A stretch of DNA of 64,000 nucleotides, from NCBI GenBank assembly GCA_947462335.1, contig OX381716.1, positions 8,752,861 through 8,816,860 on the forward strand. Direction: 5' to 3'. This stretch comes from Harmothoe impar. Lineage: Eukaryota; Annelida; Polychaeta; Phyllodocida; Polynoidae. Position numbers and translations under genes: made by a program. The notes under the pieces were generated by a model that had not been told where the DNA came from, searched no databases, and was given only the letters and a program-made list of their open reading frames with translations. Shown piece by piece: positions 33,813-48,300 of this stretch (the first letter of the stretch is position 1; each line of letters opens with the position of its first letter).

Positions 33813-35159
33813 GTTCTGACTTCTGGCAAAGTGCAAACATCATATACCTCATTCTGGTGGTGCCTGGCGGCACCACCAGGTGGCTACGCCACCACTTCGG
33901 CATAAAAAATGTGAAAATGAATAAAGAAATGTGATAAAACATCTGCAGAAGTTAAACATTGGTCAGGGGACATGCATTTTCAGCTGTTTTTAGCTATATA
34001 ACACCGATTTTCTTACAAAAATAATTGTTAATCGGCACAAATTACACATTTGTCCTTATAAACAAGGTAAGGGTCACATATCAGTAGGAAAAATGTAAAC
34101 AAAAAACATAATTTCTCATATTTATATTGAAAAATGTATTATTTTTAGGGTTGGAAAAATCCTGTAGCTCCTCCCGTAGTCATGGTGTCTTTATTCCCAG
34201 TTGTATCATTTTTCAAAAGCAGGACAGCCTGTTAGATCACAGAATAAAATAATCAAGGATATATATAGACCTTGCAAAAAACAGCAATCTTTTAAGATGG
34301 TTTATATTGACCTAAAGGGAAATCTGGAATGCACCAACCCCGTCACTTCTCTAGAAATTATAATTGACTGACTTGCGTGTATTAGATAAGTGTTTTTACA
34401 TTCAGTCCCATGCAAAAGTACAAATAGCAAGTAATTTCACCTAAACTTTCAAAAGTCCATCCATAATACTGATATTTTGAACCATTCAATATTAGTGGTT
34501 CAATGTGCCTCAGTGGGGGGGTCAACCTGCCCAGGGCATGGGGCACATTGAACCACCCAAAGATATATTTTTCCAAAAATCAAAAGAAATACAAAAAATG
34601 ACCATACTTGCTTGAAAAAGGTTGACATATAGCGAAACGATAAAAGGTAGCTGCTAGATGCAATATCAAAGTTCAGAAAAATAATGTGCAGAAGTGGTTC
34701 AACGTGCCCCTCTCTCCCCCATTTTTTTTGTGGAGGCAGACCCTGAAAACACCCTAAGGAAAGTTGCATTTGATATGAATGAGATTCTTTGAACTCTTAT
34801 AAAGATAGGGTTATTGGAAGTGTGCAGAGAAGATAGAATCTCCTAAAGTCAAGGATTTTGATGTAGTCATTTCTGTATCCAGGCAGGCCTACTTATTAAT
34901 TATTCCGAGAGCATGAATGAATGGTTCTAGTTGGTCACAGTGCTGTAATAAAGCATTAGCCGGATGTCTAGAAACATTATGCAGTTCCCTTTACTCCCCC
35001 ATTAGGCAGATCAATAAGTGCGCCTGTAATATCCTCTGACCTTATCTCATCGCCACATGTACATGTCTGTACATGTGGCAGTTGTAATAGAAGTAGTAGC
35101 AGCATCAGTGGATTGGAGATAAGCTACATAGCCATTTCTGGTAGACTCTTCAACAGCAT
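33813..35159. other. Noncoding DNA with a small inverted repeat
   Basis: Holds a hairpin at 34,495-34,556 with 15-bp arms (GTGGTTCAATGTGCC) and a further copy of one arm near 34,695. Nothing else recognised. Confidence 0.5.
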
Positions 35160-37440
35160 TTGTGATATACATGTAGCAATAAAACATTAAAACTGAACAG
35201 CTGTTTTTTATTTGTATCCAGTGTTTCTAGGGATTGGGGAAAATTCTGCGATATACCAACAGAGGTGGTTAAATTAATTAATGGATTTTGTATATCAGAA
35301 ATTTATTTTAAGGGTCAGATGGTGAGATAATTCAGAAATCTGTGAAGATCTATTTTGAATGTCACATAATGACTTCTTTCAATCTCAATATAATGATAAC
35401 ACTAAAATGACTCAGAAATATTAATTGCAGAAAACCATCAATGCAGTTGGTTTGCGGATGGCTCACAAGAAATACATTTGTTACAGGTGTAATATACCAA
35501 GGCGCTGGTTGGGCATTAATTAGCTGTTAATTAGGAGAAACCCTAAGACAAATGTTGTATCTGGTAAAAGCCACCTTACATCACTGAAAGGGAGCATCTG
35601 TTATCATCACAGAGATGGCAGCTCTGACAGATACTTAATTGACACTTTTTTGTTGTGGACTGAAGAGACATAGGAGAAGGGTTCGGTTGAATTCACAGAG
35701 GAACATCTTTTACAGGCTTAGATGGGCATGATAATAACTAATTGAGGGGCTTCGATCCAAGCCCTTATGTCCTGCTTGCTATGGGTAATCAATAAAGGAG
35801 GATACATAAGGGTCATTGTTGATTGTCATAGAATCCTATGCTTCATTTTGATGCTCATTAATCTGATGAAAATGATTGTAATGACTAAATAACACAAGAA
35901 TTGTGGTTTAGATACACAAAGGAATAACAATTACCACTTTTCAGAAACTCAGCATTATGCCAACAGGGGCATGACTACAGTGTACCCTGACATATTTTAT
36001 TAAGAACTGCACAGGGAGGACTCCCATTGATGTCTTGTTCTAATACAAGGCCATCATTGTTCCGCTCACTTTGATCAATCTCAATTCCACATCCACATTT
36101 TCCGGACCAGTCCCACAGACATGAGTATGCCCTCTTGAGGATTAAAAAGAGGGTGTTCTCTGAAACAGAATGGACAGTCAAGATAAAATCAATCAGATTC
36201 AAATTGAGCAAAGACATATGGAGTAGGGTGATTTGTGCATTTTTTTCCCTGGAGGTAGCTGGACTTGTTTCATAGATTCAGAACATATATAGGAAGTTAT
36301 AAAATGATGTGGCCTGTCTGACTGACTTCTAAGCTTCTTATTAGATAAAGGACAATATATGTCACAATTGAGAAAGTCCTGCGGGGGGATTTTTCACTTT
36401 GAAACAGATAATGCATTTTAAGCCACTGGGAGACTCTGAAGTATCTATTTTATTTCAATTTTAAATGGATGGCTGATTTGAGGGAAAGCTTCAGTCATGT
36501 TGCTGTAAAACAAAGGGACAACAGAAATGTAAACCTATGATAAATAAAGATATGTGTTATTAAAAATACATGTAACAATAAAACATTTAAATTGAATAGC
36601 TTTTCTTCATTTGTACTCAGTTTTTCTAATCCCTGTTTTCAGTGGTTGCCATAGGCAGGGGCAAAGACAATATAAAAACCTGTGCATATTCAGATTAAAT
36701 GTCACATCATGACTTCTTTGAATCTCAACACAATGAGAACACTAAAAATGACCCAGAAATATTAATTCAGGATGACTCATAATAATATCCTGAGGCACTG
36801 ATGGGGCTTTCATTAGCTGTTAATTAAAACAAACCCAGAGGCTAATGTGGTATCTGGTAAAAGCCACCTGACATCACTGATAGGGTGCATCTGTAATTAT
36901 CCTGACAAAGGCAGCTCTGACAGAGCTTTAATTAGCACCATTTTGTTATGAGTCAGTATAATGACTGGAGAGAGATAGGAGAGGGGTTCGGTTGAATTCA
37001 CAGAAAAACACCTTACAAAGGCCTAGATGGGCAAAAAAATGTATTGCTAATTGAGGGGCTCTGATCCATACCCTTGTGTGCTGCTTTCAATGGGCAATCA
37101 ATTGAGGTGGGCACTTTGAGGTGATTGTTGTTAGTTGTCATAAAATCCTAAGCTCCATGGTTAAAAGCTTTGCATTATGCCGAAAGGTGCACAACTTCAC
37201 TGTATGCAGACATATTTTACCTAAACTGCTAGAGGAGTATTCTTATTGATGGCTTGTTCTAACACAACACCATTATGGTTCGGCTCATTATGATCAATCT
37301 CAATTCCCCATCCAGCTTTCCAAACCAGCACCATGAGCATGAGGAGGCCCTCATGAGAAGAGCAAGACGGTGCTCCCCAAAATACTATGGACAGCCAAGA
37401 TAAAATCAATCAGATTCAAATTAAAGAAAGCCACAAGGAG
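35160..37440. repeat. Diverged tandem duplication
   Basis: 35,160-36,215 and 36,564-37,440 are colinear. Shared blocks include ATGTAGCAATAAAACATTAAA, GGTAAAAGCCACCT, GGTTCGGTTGAATTCACAG and AAAATCAATCAGATTCAAATT. Some blocks are rich in TTAATTAG-type homeodomain-like sites. No coding frame is conserved between the units. Confidence 0.75.
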
Positions 37441-37575
37441 CAGAGTGCATGGTTGAGTTTTAAACAGACAACAAGACATGGCATTGGCCTTGTTTTGATG
37501 CCAGACATAGTCATTGTCCAATCTTGAAGCTTCACTACTCTGTAGATTAGAATGGTGCAAAAAATGTGAAAACTT

Positions 37576-37630
37576 GATGCACTAATGCAGCTCAGGCAAG
37601 TAACTAGCCAGAGCTGCATTGATGCATCAT
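37576..37630. repeat. Small fold-back, relative of 19,276-19,334
   Basis: GATGCACTAATGCAGCTC pairs with GAGCTGCATTGATGCATC around a short centre. Confidence 0.55.
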
Positions 37631-39435
37631 ACTGACCATTAGGTAGTCTCTCAACCCCATAGTAGCAAAAAGCTTGCGTATAAGCCACACCCTGACGCTG
37701 GATTGATCGTATAAGCTGCACTGGCGATCTGACTTGCGCATTAGCCGCTGCTTATATGTGAGGTTTACGTTACTCCCATTCTTCCCCTGGCTGACCTCCA
37801 CTTCTACATGTGTAGCACATAAGGTGCATTCTGATACAGAGAGAGACATATCAACATAGTCTCCTACCAGTTCTATTGTAAGCTTAAAGGGCTCTTGTCT
37901 AGTACTGTTTCATTAATAGACTTTTACAATATGCCAACCTTGATACAAATGACACTTGGCACTAAATAAACATGGCTTTAAGCCTGTAGAGACTATATTT
38001 ACTAACTGTCACTACTTGATGTGTCATGACAGAACACATCAGAGAGTGCCTCCACCAGCTCTGCTGGTTTCAGGTATTTAAATGTGATTTGCGCTGATTG
38101 CTTCCCACCTTCGTTGCATTGAACATCATCCGCTCACGTTCCCTTTGAAGGAGTGTTCAGTGTTTCAGTGAATTTCAGAGTAGCATTATCTAAAGATCAG
38201 TAGATGGCTCTTATCTGTATAATAAAGATAGAGGTGAGATACGAAAAAGGCCTCACAACATGTCCTTCCTGACCTTGTGCAGTCAATTTACAGTGAATTG
38301 AGTAGAATTAAGCTTGCTTTTGACATCTATCTAAGGGCTCACAAAATCTGATTGGAGGGGGCATGGGGGCGTCAGTTGAAAGGAGCAGCTTCGTTAGAGG
38401 ACATACTTCCTACACTCTTTTTAACTGAAAACTTACATTCAATGTAATGAGGACCTGAGAGTTGTTCCACACTAGATGGGGCTTCAAGTAGTCCAGGTAA
38501 ACGCGATCCCAGTTTTCATACATGTATTCTCACCTGTAGAAAACATGTATGAAAACAGGGATCTCCCCATGAAGCTCCATCTAGTGTAGAACAAATCTCG
38601 GGCCCTCATTTGGCTAGCCCTGAAGGAGTTCATGCAGAAATAACAAGATTAAGGACAGTTTATGTGGGACCCAAATACCGGGAAAACCCCTTTGCAGATT
38701 AAAAAGTGAACCCTGGTGTCAATGCCATGAGTCTGCTGGTATCCAGTAAGGTGGTATTGTGCACACAGCGCCTGCAGCAATCAGTGTATATGTTCTGGTA
38801 GTGTTGGCCTTGAGCTCTTTTCACGTCACGTTTAGGTGGCTGACAAAATAGAGGTTGGAGGAGGGGATTGGGTAATGGTGATGGGATTCTGATCAGCATA
38901 GAAGGGCTAGTCCACCAGGCAATGCCTATGTGGCTTCAACACAAACTAAAGGGTGCAGCCAGTAGCCATCCTAGATTATGAAGATTGCAGAATATTTTCA
39001 ATGGTGGGGCACTATTCTATTGCATTTAGGCAGCTCACAAATTGGTGGTTTAACAAGGGGAGTGGGATAATGGTGATGAGACGCTGGTAAATAAAGGGCA
39101 AAGTAGGTGCTTTGCAGTTTCAGAGAGGGCTTAAGGTTGGTCAGTTTCATGCTATTGACATATACAGAGCTGGATGTGAGGCTGTTTAGGGTAGATATAA
39201 AAAAAAATTGCACTTTGTTAGTACTTGATAAGACAAATTGGAACCCAGGCTTTAGCCTATTACACGTTCATGCCCTATCACACCCCTCACTAATGAGTCT
39301 ATCCAAGCAGCACAGTCTGACTTACGGTAAAGGCTACCTGTGTCATTGTTAAACCTGACGACAACTTGCATACTACCTCCCATCCATAAACATGTACACA
39401 TCTATAGACACTTTGTAACACAACAAAACACAACC
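37631..39435. other. Noncoding DNA with a long inverted repeat at 38,452-38,612
   Basis: The inverted repeat has outer arms containing CACACTAGATGGGGCTTC and its near complement, and inner arms TTTTCATACATGT/ACATGTATGAAAA. Nothing else recognised. Confidence 0.55.
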
Positions 39436-40278
39436 ATATAAGTTTGTTTTTTCATTTTATTTTTTATTAGCGACTGGAAGTGACTTATTTAACTAGGTAG
39501 AAGTGTTCTTTAGAGTGTATAAGGGGGGAGGGGGAGGGGAGGGGGGGGGAGGGGGGGCACTTTAAGATGCATGGGGAGGGGGGCACTTTTAGGATGCATG
39601 GGGTGGGTGGGGGGGGAGGGGGGAGGGGGGCACTCTAGGGGGGGGGGAGGGGGCACTCTAAGGGGAGTTTGTCTCTTTTAAGAAAAAAAGAAAGAAAAGA
39701 ATTTTTTTTATTTTAATCAAGAGACACACTTCTTCCTCTTGAGAGGAAGAAGTGTGTCTCTTAATTTTTTTGTTTAGGAAGTGATGGTCTTTAGGATCAC
39801 GTGACCGGAAGTGACCTGATTAGTCACGTGACTAGAAGTGACGTCACATGCCCTAATTAGGAGATCAGCAGCGACCGGAGGAAGTGACACTTTAAGAGGA
39901 CACGCGACTTAATTGTTATAATTTTTTTTTTTTTACTTACTAATAAAAGAAGACGTATGAAAATAAAACACAACAATTCACACGTCCGTTGTTCTCGTCG
40001 TTGTTTCTTGCTTGATAAAGTCAAGTAATATTGTGATGCCGAGGTCAAACTTTCCCATGTCCTCAGTCAACACTCGAAGGAGTTCAAAAGGTGTACTGCC
40101 AGCACTGTCAGCTTCAGCTTGCCACATTTTCAACACTTGGAAGGCCCACTCAGCGGGACTTCCTCCGCATTCGCATTCTTCAGCGATCTTATCTAACCTC
40201 TCAGGCGACATTTTTAAATGACCCCCCACCTCTTTCCACCTGCTACCTAGGCGTCTGCCAAGGGCGCTAAAGTGCTTA
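39436..40278 (-). mobile_element. Three-gene element, copy D (fragment)
   Basis: Matches the death-domain side of the element in inverted orientation: a G-rich block (about 39,520-39,670), the 40-bp palindrome (39,721-39,760), a short E-box/ETS stretch (39,795-39,850) and the 3' half of the death-domain gene. The outermost inverted repeat is missing. CpG sites have partly decayed to TG/CA. At 40,278 it joins a third partial relative of the 37.4-kb repeat. Confidence 0.85.
39978..40278 (-). pseudogene. Death-domain gene fragment, copy D
   Basis: Encodes only the second death domain and the C-terminus, open to the stop, with about a dozen substitutions from copies A-C. The first death domain and start codon are missing; the frame continues upstream only into unrelated host sequence. 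The helix-2 tryptophan (GSRWKEVG) is kept. Confidence 0.85.
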
Positions 40279-42560
40279 AACAGAAGGCAACACATGACAT
40301 TGGCCTTGGGTTGATACAAGTCATAATAATTGTCTAACATGGTTTACACATCCTTTTTGTACAATGAAGCTATAATTTTTTATGGCTTTTAAAGCTGAAG
40401 TCTCACCTCCAAAGCTTCACTACACAGTAAACTAGAGCGGTGCTAGAAATGTGAGAATGCTGCTTAAATACCCTTTAATATTTGGGCTTGGGAAAGTCAT
40501 TTTCAGCGGAAAATGACACCCAAAACTTTAATACTCATGTCACCGTCTAACTTTCAGTTAGGTAACTTCAGGTAATCTGAGTCAGTTGACACTTCTAGTT
40601 GTGTATGTTGGCAGCATGTAAGTAGATGTGGTGACAGGGCCTGCATAAGGCTTAACCCTTTATGGACAGATGTTGCTAAATGGAGCCAGGGCATGATGCA
40701 TTAAGGCTTCATGGCTGCCCTCGTACTGTCACACTGCTGTTACACTAACCTGACACCTTGACAGTGTTACACATCTGCTTTCTACATTAGCACAACCTTG
40801 GGCCGACACAAGAAGGTCTTTTAGACTTTGGCCTTTTACAGGCAGACATCTAGTAGTTCACTAATGCCAGATGCCTGTTGTAGGTCCTTGCAGCATCCAG
40901 GCAGAAATACACATCACGCTGATCACCTTTTGAAACTATCAAGTCATTTCAGGAAATGATTATTTCATGAGTGACATGATTGGATCCCTCCATCTCATAC
41001 TCATATTTTCTTGTCTCATCTTTCACAACTTATTATGTGGACCACCCAGTAAACAAAAAAACATTATACTACCTTGCATAGCGTTATATTACAATATATT
41101 ATGTTTCTTTTAGGCTCCTTTCTATGGCATAACGTTATATGAAGTTTTAAACATTATTTCGAGGTAAAATAACGTTTTTTTGTTAGCTGGCCAATGGCAG
41201 ACTTGGAGTAACATCAGCAAAATAGCAGCCTGGAGCAGACAAATTGTAGCAGAAACAATGATATTAGGGTTTGCAGAAAACCCCAAGTGGTGCATAGTTG
41301 TGTGGGAGAAACAGAATATATATATTTATTTCCAGATGAGATCATGTGAAAGGATAGAAGCAATCGAGTGACATTTCTTTCCCACTACAAAAATAACACA
41401 AAGAGAGTGTCACCATCTGTTACAAAGAAGGCAGTATTGAATGCCCATACCTGCCCTGACAGACCACCGGATACACACATTGTGCTGCTTCTCATCTTCC
41501 CATGTCAATATCACATGACCACCACATGACCGGATGTGGTAACCCTACCTGGTGTATCCTGGGATGCTTTGATGGAGGCCGAACTCTGCAGCAGCCATCT
41601 TTGATTCTGATCAGCAGAGTGGATGGGCTAAGGAGAATGGAAATCAAGAATAGCGTGCCCTCATGGTGATGACCTAATGGGAGAGGACCAGGTTGGAGAC
41701 TTGCCATCAAGGCAGCAGGACGCCCTCACACCCTAACAATACAAAACAACAGTATGCCTTCCCCTCATCCCACCACCGCCCTACTACCAGTTACATCCTT
41801 GTGGGATCCGCTTCTTTTATAATGACCCCACTCCTCACTCAGTCCTCCTCCCATTCTTCTCTTGGCTGACCTTAACTTTTACACATTTGATAGATACCCT
41901 TATAGAGACCCAGCAAAATCAATTTTTGAATTTTCTGTTAGATATGCTGATAGAAATAAATATACGCAGAAGTACCCTAGACACTGATCTATCACTCTGC
42001 ATTTTGGTTTCATGTCCTATTGGAATGCTAAGGTCATAAGTAGGGGGAAATCATAAAGAAATGGAATACCCTAGCCCCCATTTTCGATGTAAGTAAGACC
42101 CCTTGTTCTGTGATAACATGAATACTGGCTTGAAAATGTGGTAACATTTTCTGATGTCTGTTTTATCTCTTACAGCGAAGGTTTATCACAAGGTAAAAAA
42201 TTGTCAAAAGACATAAAGGATATAAAGGCCACAGCAAACGGAATGTTTCGATTGGATGTCTCGATCATCTGATCCGATCCGTGGGACCTCCCGCAAACAG
42301 TGCTTTTCTTTGGTTACTGATTGCCACATCTGATCCAAACACATTGTTTGTTTGTGGCCTTAAATGTTATGACTTTCTGCATGCCAGGCATAGTGCTGGG
42401 CTTGAAGTGTAGAGTAATGGGTTTAGAGTATATGGTTGGACCTTAGTCTGTGTGGTAGATGAAGGCTGTGAATTGACGTATATTGACCAGTCTGGTCTAA
42501 CCTGGCCTGTCAATCACAGCACAGGAGTCTGTAGAGGCAATGAGGAGACAGACTTACAGC
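40279..42560. other. Noncoding DNA, no gene recognised
   Basis: The first ~180 bases resemble 37,440-37,575 (for example GACATTGGCCTTG and GAAGCTTCACTAC). The rest shows no recognisable element. Confidence 0.4.
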
Positions 42561-43010
42561 TAAAAAGTTGTTGTTACTAGCTTCGTGGTTCTGGGGTAAG
42601 ATGGTGTCTGGTACAAAGTGCTTGCAGGTGTAGGGGCTAGGGTTAAGGGTTAATCATATGGCGGGTTCTGTTGGATGCTGCGTTGCGAACTCAGTCTGAA
42701 CCCTTCAGCCCGACGACAGGTGGCAGCACCTGTTCCGGGCTTGTGGTATGGACAGAGGTTGCTACAGGTTTCCGGTCTGCGTGTGCATGCCAGGTTAGTC
42801 GCCTATATATAGCCAGCATCCGATGGGACTCGTTGGTCACTCTGGAGGCCCTTGAGATCACATTGGCCACGAGCCTACTGACCAGCTCCGAACTCTATAG
42901 GGAGTTTGCACTGATATAGCTATGCATGTCTAGGTTCTTGAATAAACCTTAGATTCGCAATCTGTACACTTGATCCGAACTGTGTTGACCTTGTTCTATA
43001 CTTAATAACA
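42560..43010 (+). repeat. Possible solo LTR
   Basis: A GC-richer block with a strong TATA (CTATATATAG at 42,803-42,812), an AATAAA at 42,941-42,946 about 130 bases later, and a T-rich tail. That spacing fits an LTR. I could not find matching TG..CA ends with a target duplication, so this is tentative. Confidence 0.3.
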
Positions 43011-45349
43011 CCAATATTATAAGGAACAAAGTCTCATTTATTACACAGGCAGTCAACATAAAAGTTCTCAGAGTGTCCACCAGTGGATGCAGTTCCTGAC
43101 AGGTTTAAGTGGCTTTGTACGAAATGGCAGCTGGAAGAGAAGGGTTTGAATGATAGTGAAGGGAATTCAGCCAATGTCAAAGGCTACTTGGGGAGCCTAT
43201 TTTGCTATGCCTTTTACAAAAACTTAAGGATACAGCAATTGTCAATATTGCAAACAATTCTGATACAGCCAACCACGGGATGGTATCCACATCACACTTA
43301 GATGACTCACAAAATTGCTATGGAGGAGGAGAGGTGTGATTATTGAGATTATAAGCGGGTAAGTGGAGAAGGCTTAGTTAGTGAGGCTATTCCTACGTGC
43401 CTTCTATGTGAATGCAAGAGTACAGGCAGTGCTCATTAGATATTGTCAATTTTTTTCTTTTTGCTTCCAGGGGTCAACATCATGATACTTCCAGAATCAG
43501 AACAATAGACACTTACCACTTTATACATACCTTATAAAGACATACATTATATCCATTAAACCCCTCTAGTTATCAATACTTTGAGGTGTATAAGGTAGAT
43601 GTGTGGTCCTGAAATGGCACAATAGATAGGACTTGTGCCACATGCTAATGGGATCAGTAAGGGATGTCAATAAAGTATTGGTGTTTGACTGCCGGATATG
43701 GATAGTCAAAACTGAACAGACCTGTCAATATTTGTAGTGTTTTGCCAGCAACTATGGAACACAACATTCATTTTTAGCTAGCTGAACAAGCGATTGGAAA
43801 GGAAGTTTCAAAACTGGTCTTTGGAGAGGTTTGTTCTAATTACATGTAAGGACATATTTACTTTGGATTTTCATGATATTAATGGAATCCAGGTTACACT
43901 CAAACAGTGAACAGACCATTTCAGAAATGTTAAGCAGAATTGTACTAGTACGGATTTGTACAACTCTTTTTTAGGATCAGTTTCTCTTTGCAAAAGACAA
44001 GACAAGGCCACAGCAATAATTGCCACAATATGAGGGTCATGTATGTCGTGATAGCTATCATTGGTTGACTAACAGATTGGTGAGTATATCCCAGAGGGTC
44101 TGACCCTTACCAAATTGCACATGTATGTTGACTCTGTAGTGGCACTAAACAGGGACAACCGCACAGATGCCACTGCTGTTATCTGATAAAGGTTGATTAA
44201 ACATCATTTATACCAGTTTGCCCAGGTTAACTGCCATATACTCCATTTGTGTAGAGGCAGATAAAGGTCAGGCCTGTCCCAGGCTGACACTGAGTACGGC
44301 TTAGTTCTATACCAATTACTGTAAATGGATGACAGACATGCCTGCCGCCTCTACACATAACAGATGGGGGAAGAGAAGACTGTAATCAGAGGTAGTGTTG
44401 TGGTTAGGGAAGGCTTCACCAGACTCACTCACCAACCTTGAGCCACCTTCATTAGGATGCCTGGGTATTACTATGGACACAGCTTATTAGTATACTCAGC
44501 CGGGAGCAGGAAATAAGGCAGAACACTTCTCACAAAAACTCTGTCTGCCACCTACTTTTGTCAATCCAAAGACTCTATTCCTCAATGATTGAAGAATGAT
44601 TGACTTCCAGTGTGAGCCACATATGGCTAATTACACCAAAGGAGTATTGCCAACAATCATATAAGTCATATACATCTGTCAACATTGAAAATTTGATGCA
44701 AAATTATACCAATCATTTCCCCACAATAAATAATGACTGATTTCATGTAAATGACTTAAAAAGAAATAGTAGTGTAACAGAGAGGACATAAATCAGGTGG
44801 ACTTAGTTATAACGGTGATGTAAATGCTACAGGATGGGTGGCTATTCCTCTCACTGCATGTGTCCATCCTTTGTCTCAGAAGACCCTCAGGTTGCAAAGG
44901 CAGGAGAAGAGACTGCTCACACTGAATCCTAGCAATGGGCTCAAGTATTTTTGGTCGCAAAGTTGTTGCCAAACCATTCCCAGCCTTTTGTATTGTTTTA
45001 AATCATCCATGGCTCTTGGTATTCATTTTTTTGCCAGGAATGTTGGTATTGCATCTCTGCAATGGGTCAAAATTCATATCATAATTAAATATTACTTCAC
45101 AAGCTTCCTTAGTGTATACATCACTTTACCCTGAAAACCACATACCATTTTGATGTTCAATCCTGTTTGCTCTCATCCTAGATGAATGCACTATCAGGGA
45201 TTTTTTTTTCATTAGAAGTGCATTTAAGCATTAGGCCGACCCTATTACATAGGGTTAAAAGATTCTCTGACATGTAGATTTGCATGTTAGTGACATAGAC
45301 CATATCATATCTCAACCAGCAATGAAGTGCTATATTAAAATCAGAATGT
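43011..45349. other. Noncoding DNA, no gene recognised
   Basis: AT-rich, with short frames only and no repeated or structured feature that I can support. Confidence 0.4.
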
Positions 45350-48300
45350 TATAAAGAACATCTAACTTACATAAAAGCTCTACACACTCAGAAAGTTTAG
45401 CAGAAGGTTTGGAGTTTTCAGCAATGTTATGAGAGTAAACTGCCTAATGGCTGGTAGAGATGCCAAGTTCTATTCGTTTTCTATCCGTCTTCCCGGCCTT
45501 ACATACCCGTATTCATGCAACCTCCCATTCTGTCAGCAATGTAGGCTATATCAGTATACAGACTGTTCCCTGCATAGCACTTTAATGTTTTAGAAGTGTG
45601 TTAATGCCCAGAAGCCATTGCATATACTATCATCGCAATATGGCTCTGGTGAGTAATTTGCCAGTGCTGTAGTCATAGATGATAGAGCTCCCTAATACAA
45701 CCCTAAAGGCTCCGCATGATGCACCAATGCAGTGCGGACTTGCCTCTACTCACCACTGACTGGTTTCATTTTGATGAATAAGGTATCCTTCAATCAACAT
45801 GCAGCCCTTAAAGGATAGGTTCAAGGCCTACCTCATTATAAAGTTTTGTGAAAACAGTGGGTCATGCAAAGTTTAAATAAAGCCTAGCTGTATTTCACAT
45901 GTTGAAGAGCAATCTCTAGGAAGAGAAGGTAGGGTCCCTATTCATAACCAATTTAAGTAACATTTGGTTGATTTTCCTACTTGCTCAAAGGGTTTGTTAT
46001 CATTTTGATTATGCTAAATAACAGATGGGAAATCTGTTTCAATCATTTAATGGTGGATTTGAAAGAGACTTGCAGGCATAATTATGACACTTTATCTGAT
46101 TGATTGACTCCTTTGGTTCTTTGATGCTGATGAAAGAAATCTTAAGTGGCCTTGCCAATTGAAATTGTCTTTTTTTATAATGGAAGTGGTCACAGTAAGT
46201 TTAATCTGCCAAAATGAGAATTACTTTCGACCTTTCATCCTTATATTTGAATAAAACAAGGTGGAAGGCATCATGGACTCTTTTGTGGGGGTACAATATA
46301 CTTTAATGCATTACATGCTTTTAAGTTGTGGTCCATGAATGTAGGCTTGGGTAATCTACTCTTCAGGCCTTGATTCATGGATCATATGCCAATGCTAAAG
46401 GAACTTATTATAGACTGAATGAAAGAATTCTGGACTGACTCTTGCCAAAACTGAAATATTTCTTTATGACCAAAAATATCTTCATCAGGATTCCAATCAC
46501 ACATGGTGGCAAGTATTGGAGAGACTGACAAGAAGTGCAGAGAAAATGTAATGTTGCTTTATCCAAAGTGCAAAATGAAGAAAAGTATATTTAATTTACA
46601 AGTACCTCACCTTTAAGATAGAATAACTCTAGTGTGAAAGTAAGAGATGCTTCAAATTTAAAAATTCACGAATATATTTTTTTACTATCATTTCCTCAGT
46701 ATCCATTAGGGTGCTTTAAAATCAACTGTGAGGTTTGAGGGAATGGGATCTAGGTGGTTGATACCCCTTTAAAGACCATGGTATGTGAACTGTGGACTGG
46801 ATTTTTGTCTTTCACCATGCTAAAGGATTTGCAAAGCTCCCATCAACACACGGACAGATGTCATTGGCACTATTTAACTATGAGCTGAGTTTTAAAAATC
46901 AAATTGTACATGCATATAACATGCATGCCTTAGCTTGGCATGGACACATAAGTGTAATATTGGGATGACACTGAAAAAAAAGGGTGTTCAATGATGGCCA
47001 ATATTCCATTCCATTGTACATAAAGGCCTGGAATTTTAAAAAATCTGCTAATAGTAGGAAAACACATCTTTACTAACTTTCAGCCTTTTCACAATGATCC
47101 ATTATAGGAAAAGGCGATGGGGATCGCTGACTTCTCTGATACTATTGTACTATGAAAACTGAAAAAGAAGAAAGGTTTCATTTTTCGTTGACAATAGGGC
47201 AGCCTTTCAAGGGAAGATGACTTCTTTGAAATTGAGAACCTATTATTGCAGACATCTGAGGTTTTGCTGGTCTTAATGATGTCTTGCTAAAGCGAAAAGA
47301 AAATCATGTTTCAGGGACTTAATGAATTATTCTATCTGGAAGGATCAAGGCATTGCCTTACTGCATGTTGCAGTTCAATAAAACTTGTTCTATTTCTAGT
47401 GCGTAAACAATAATTTTTGAATCTCAAACAGCTTTGCATTAATTTGTTCATCCGTATTCACTTAACCAGCACCTTTGTGGATGAGGTATACTATTTTCCA
47501 ATTGTTTGCAATTGCCAGGTAAGCTCTCAGTTATATAGATCCAACTGTTGAGGATAGCTTGCATCGGGATTTCTTCCATTGGCATACATACCAAGGATTC
47601 TAAATAAATTACATTGCAAGAAGAGAGCTCTTTTTTCAAGATAGTGCTCATTCATAAACAAACACATGTTTCCTCACACTGCGTGGTGTGTGGAAGAATA
47701 ACCTTTTCAAAAGAGTCCCTTTAACCTCCCTAATGAGAAAACATGCGAGAGAAGTCATCATATGACAGTTATTTAGATAATTTTGCGTATTCCCTAATTT
47801 CATCTCATCACACCCTCAGAATTCATTCATCTCCAAGGTATATTTCAAGAATCATGCCATCTATGAAAATAATGAAAATGAAAACAGAGATTTCATCTAT
47901 TTTGTTACCATTCAGTTGCACTGCATAAGCCTTCTGGTTTTGACAGCTTTACACGCTGCTTAATTTTGCTTAATGTTTGACATTAAGCAGCTTAAAGCAA
48001 TTTTAAGCAACTTTAACTCTTCCTTTACCACGCTCCACATAAAGACACCCCTCCCAAGACCAGATTTTTTCAGATGAAATTCAAATGGGATAACGGGATT
48101 TAGGGGATGGCCTCACCTTTTAGAAACTAAAAGAATTGTGTAAATATTCCAACTAGAAGTACATCTATGTCAAAAGTGAACAACATTGACTAACCAAAAA
48201 GTAAGATATCCAAATTGCCCTAAGTGGTCGAATTAGGTAGATAATAGCCCTATTTGAAATTAAAGTAAGCTTATTCTAGTGTATTATGTTACCATTGACA

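Noticed and set aside
40270..40340. Apparent N-terminus of the death-domain frame in copy D
   Set aside because: Those residues come from host repeat DNA fused at the 40,278 junction; the homology starts downstream.
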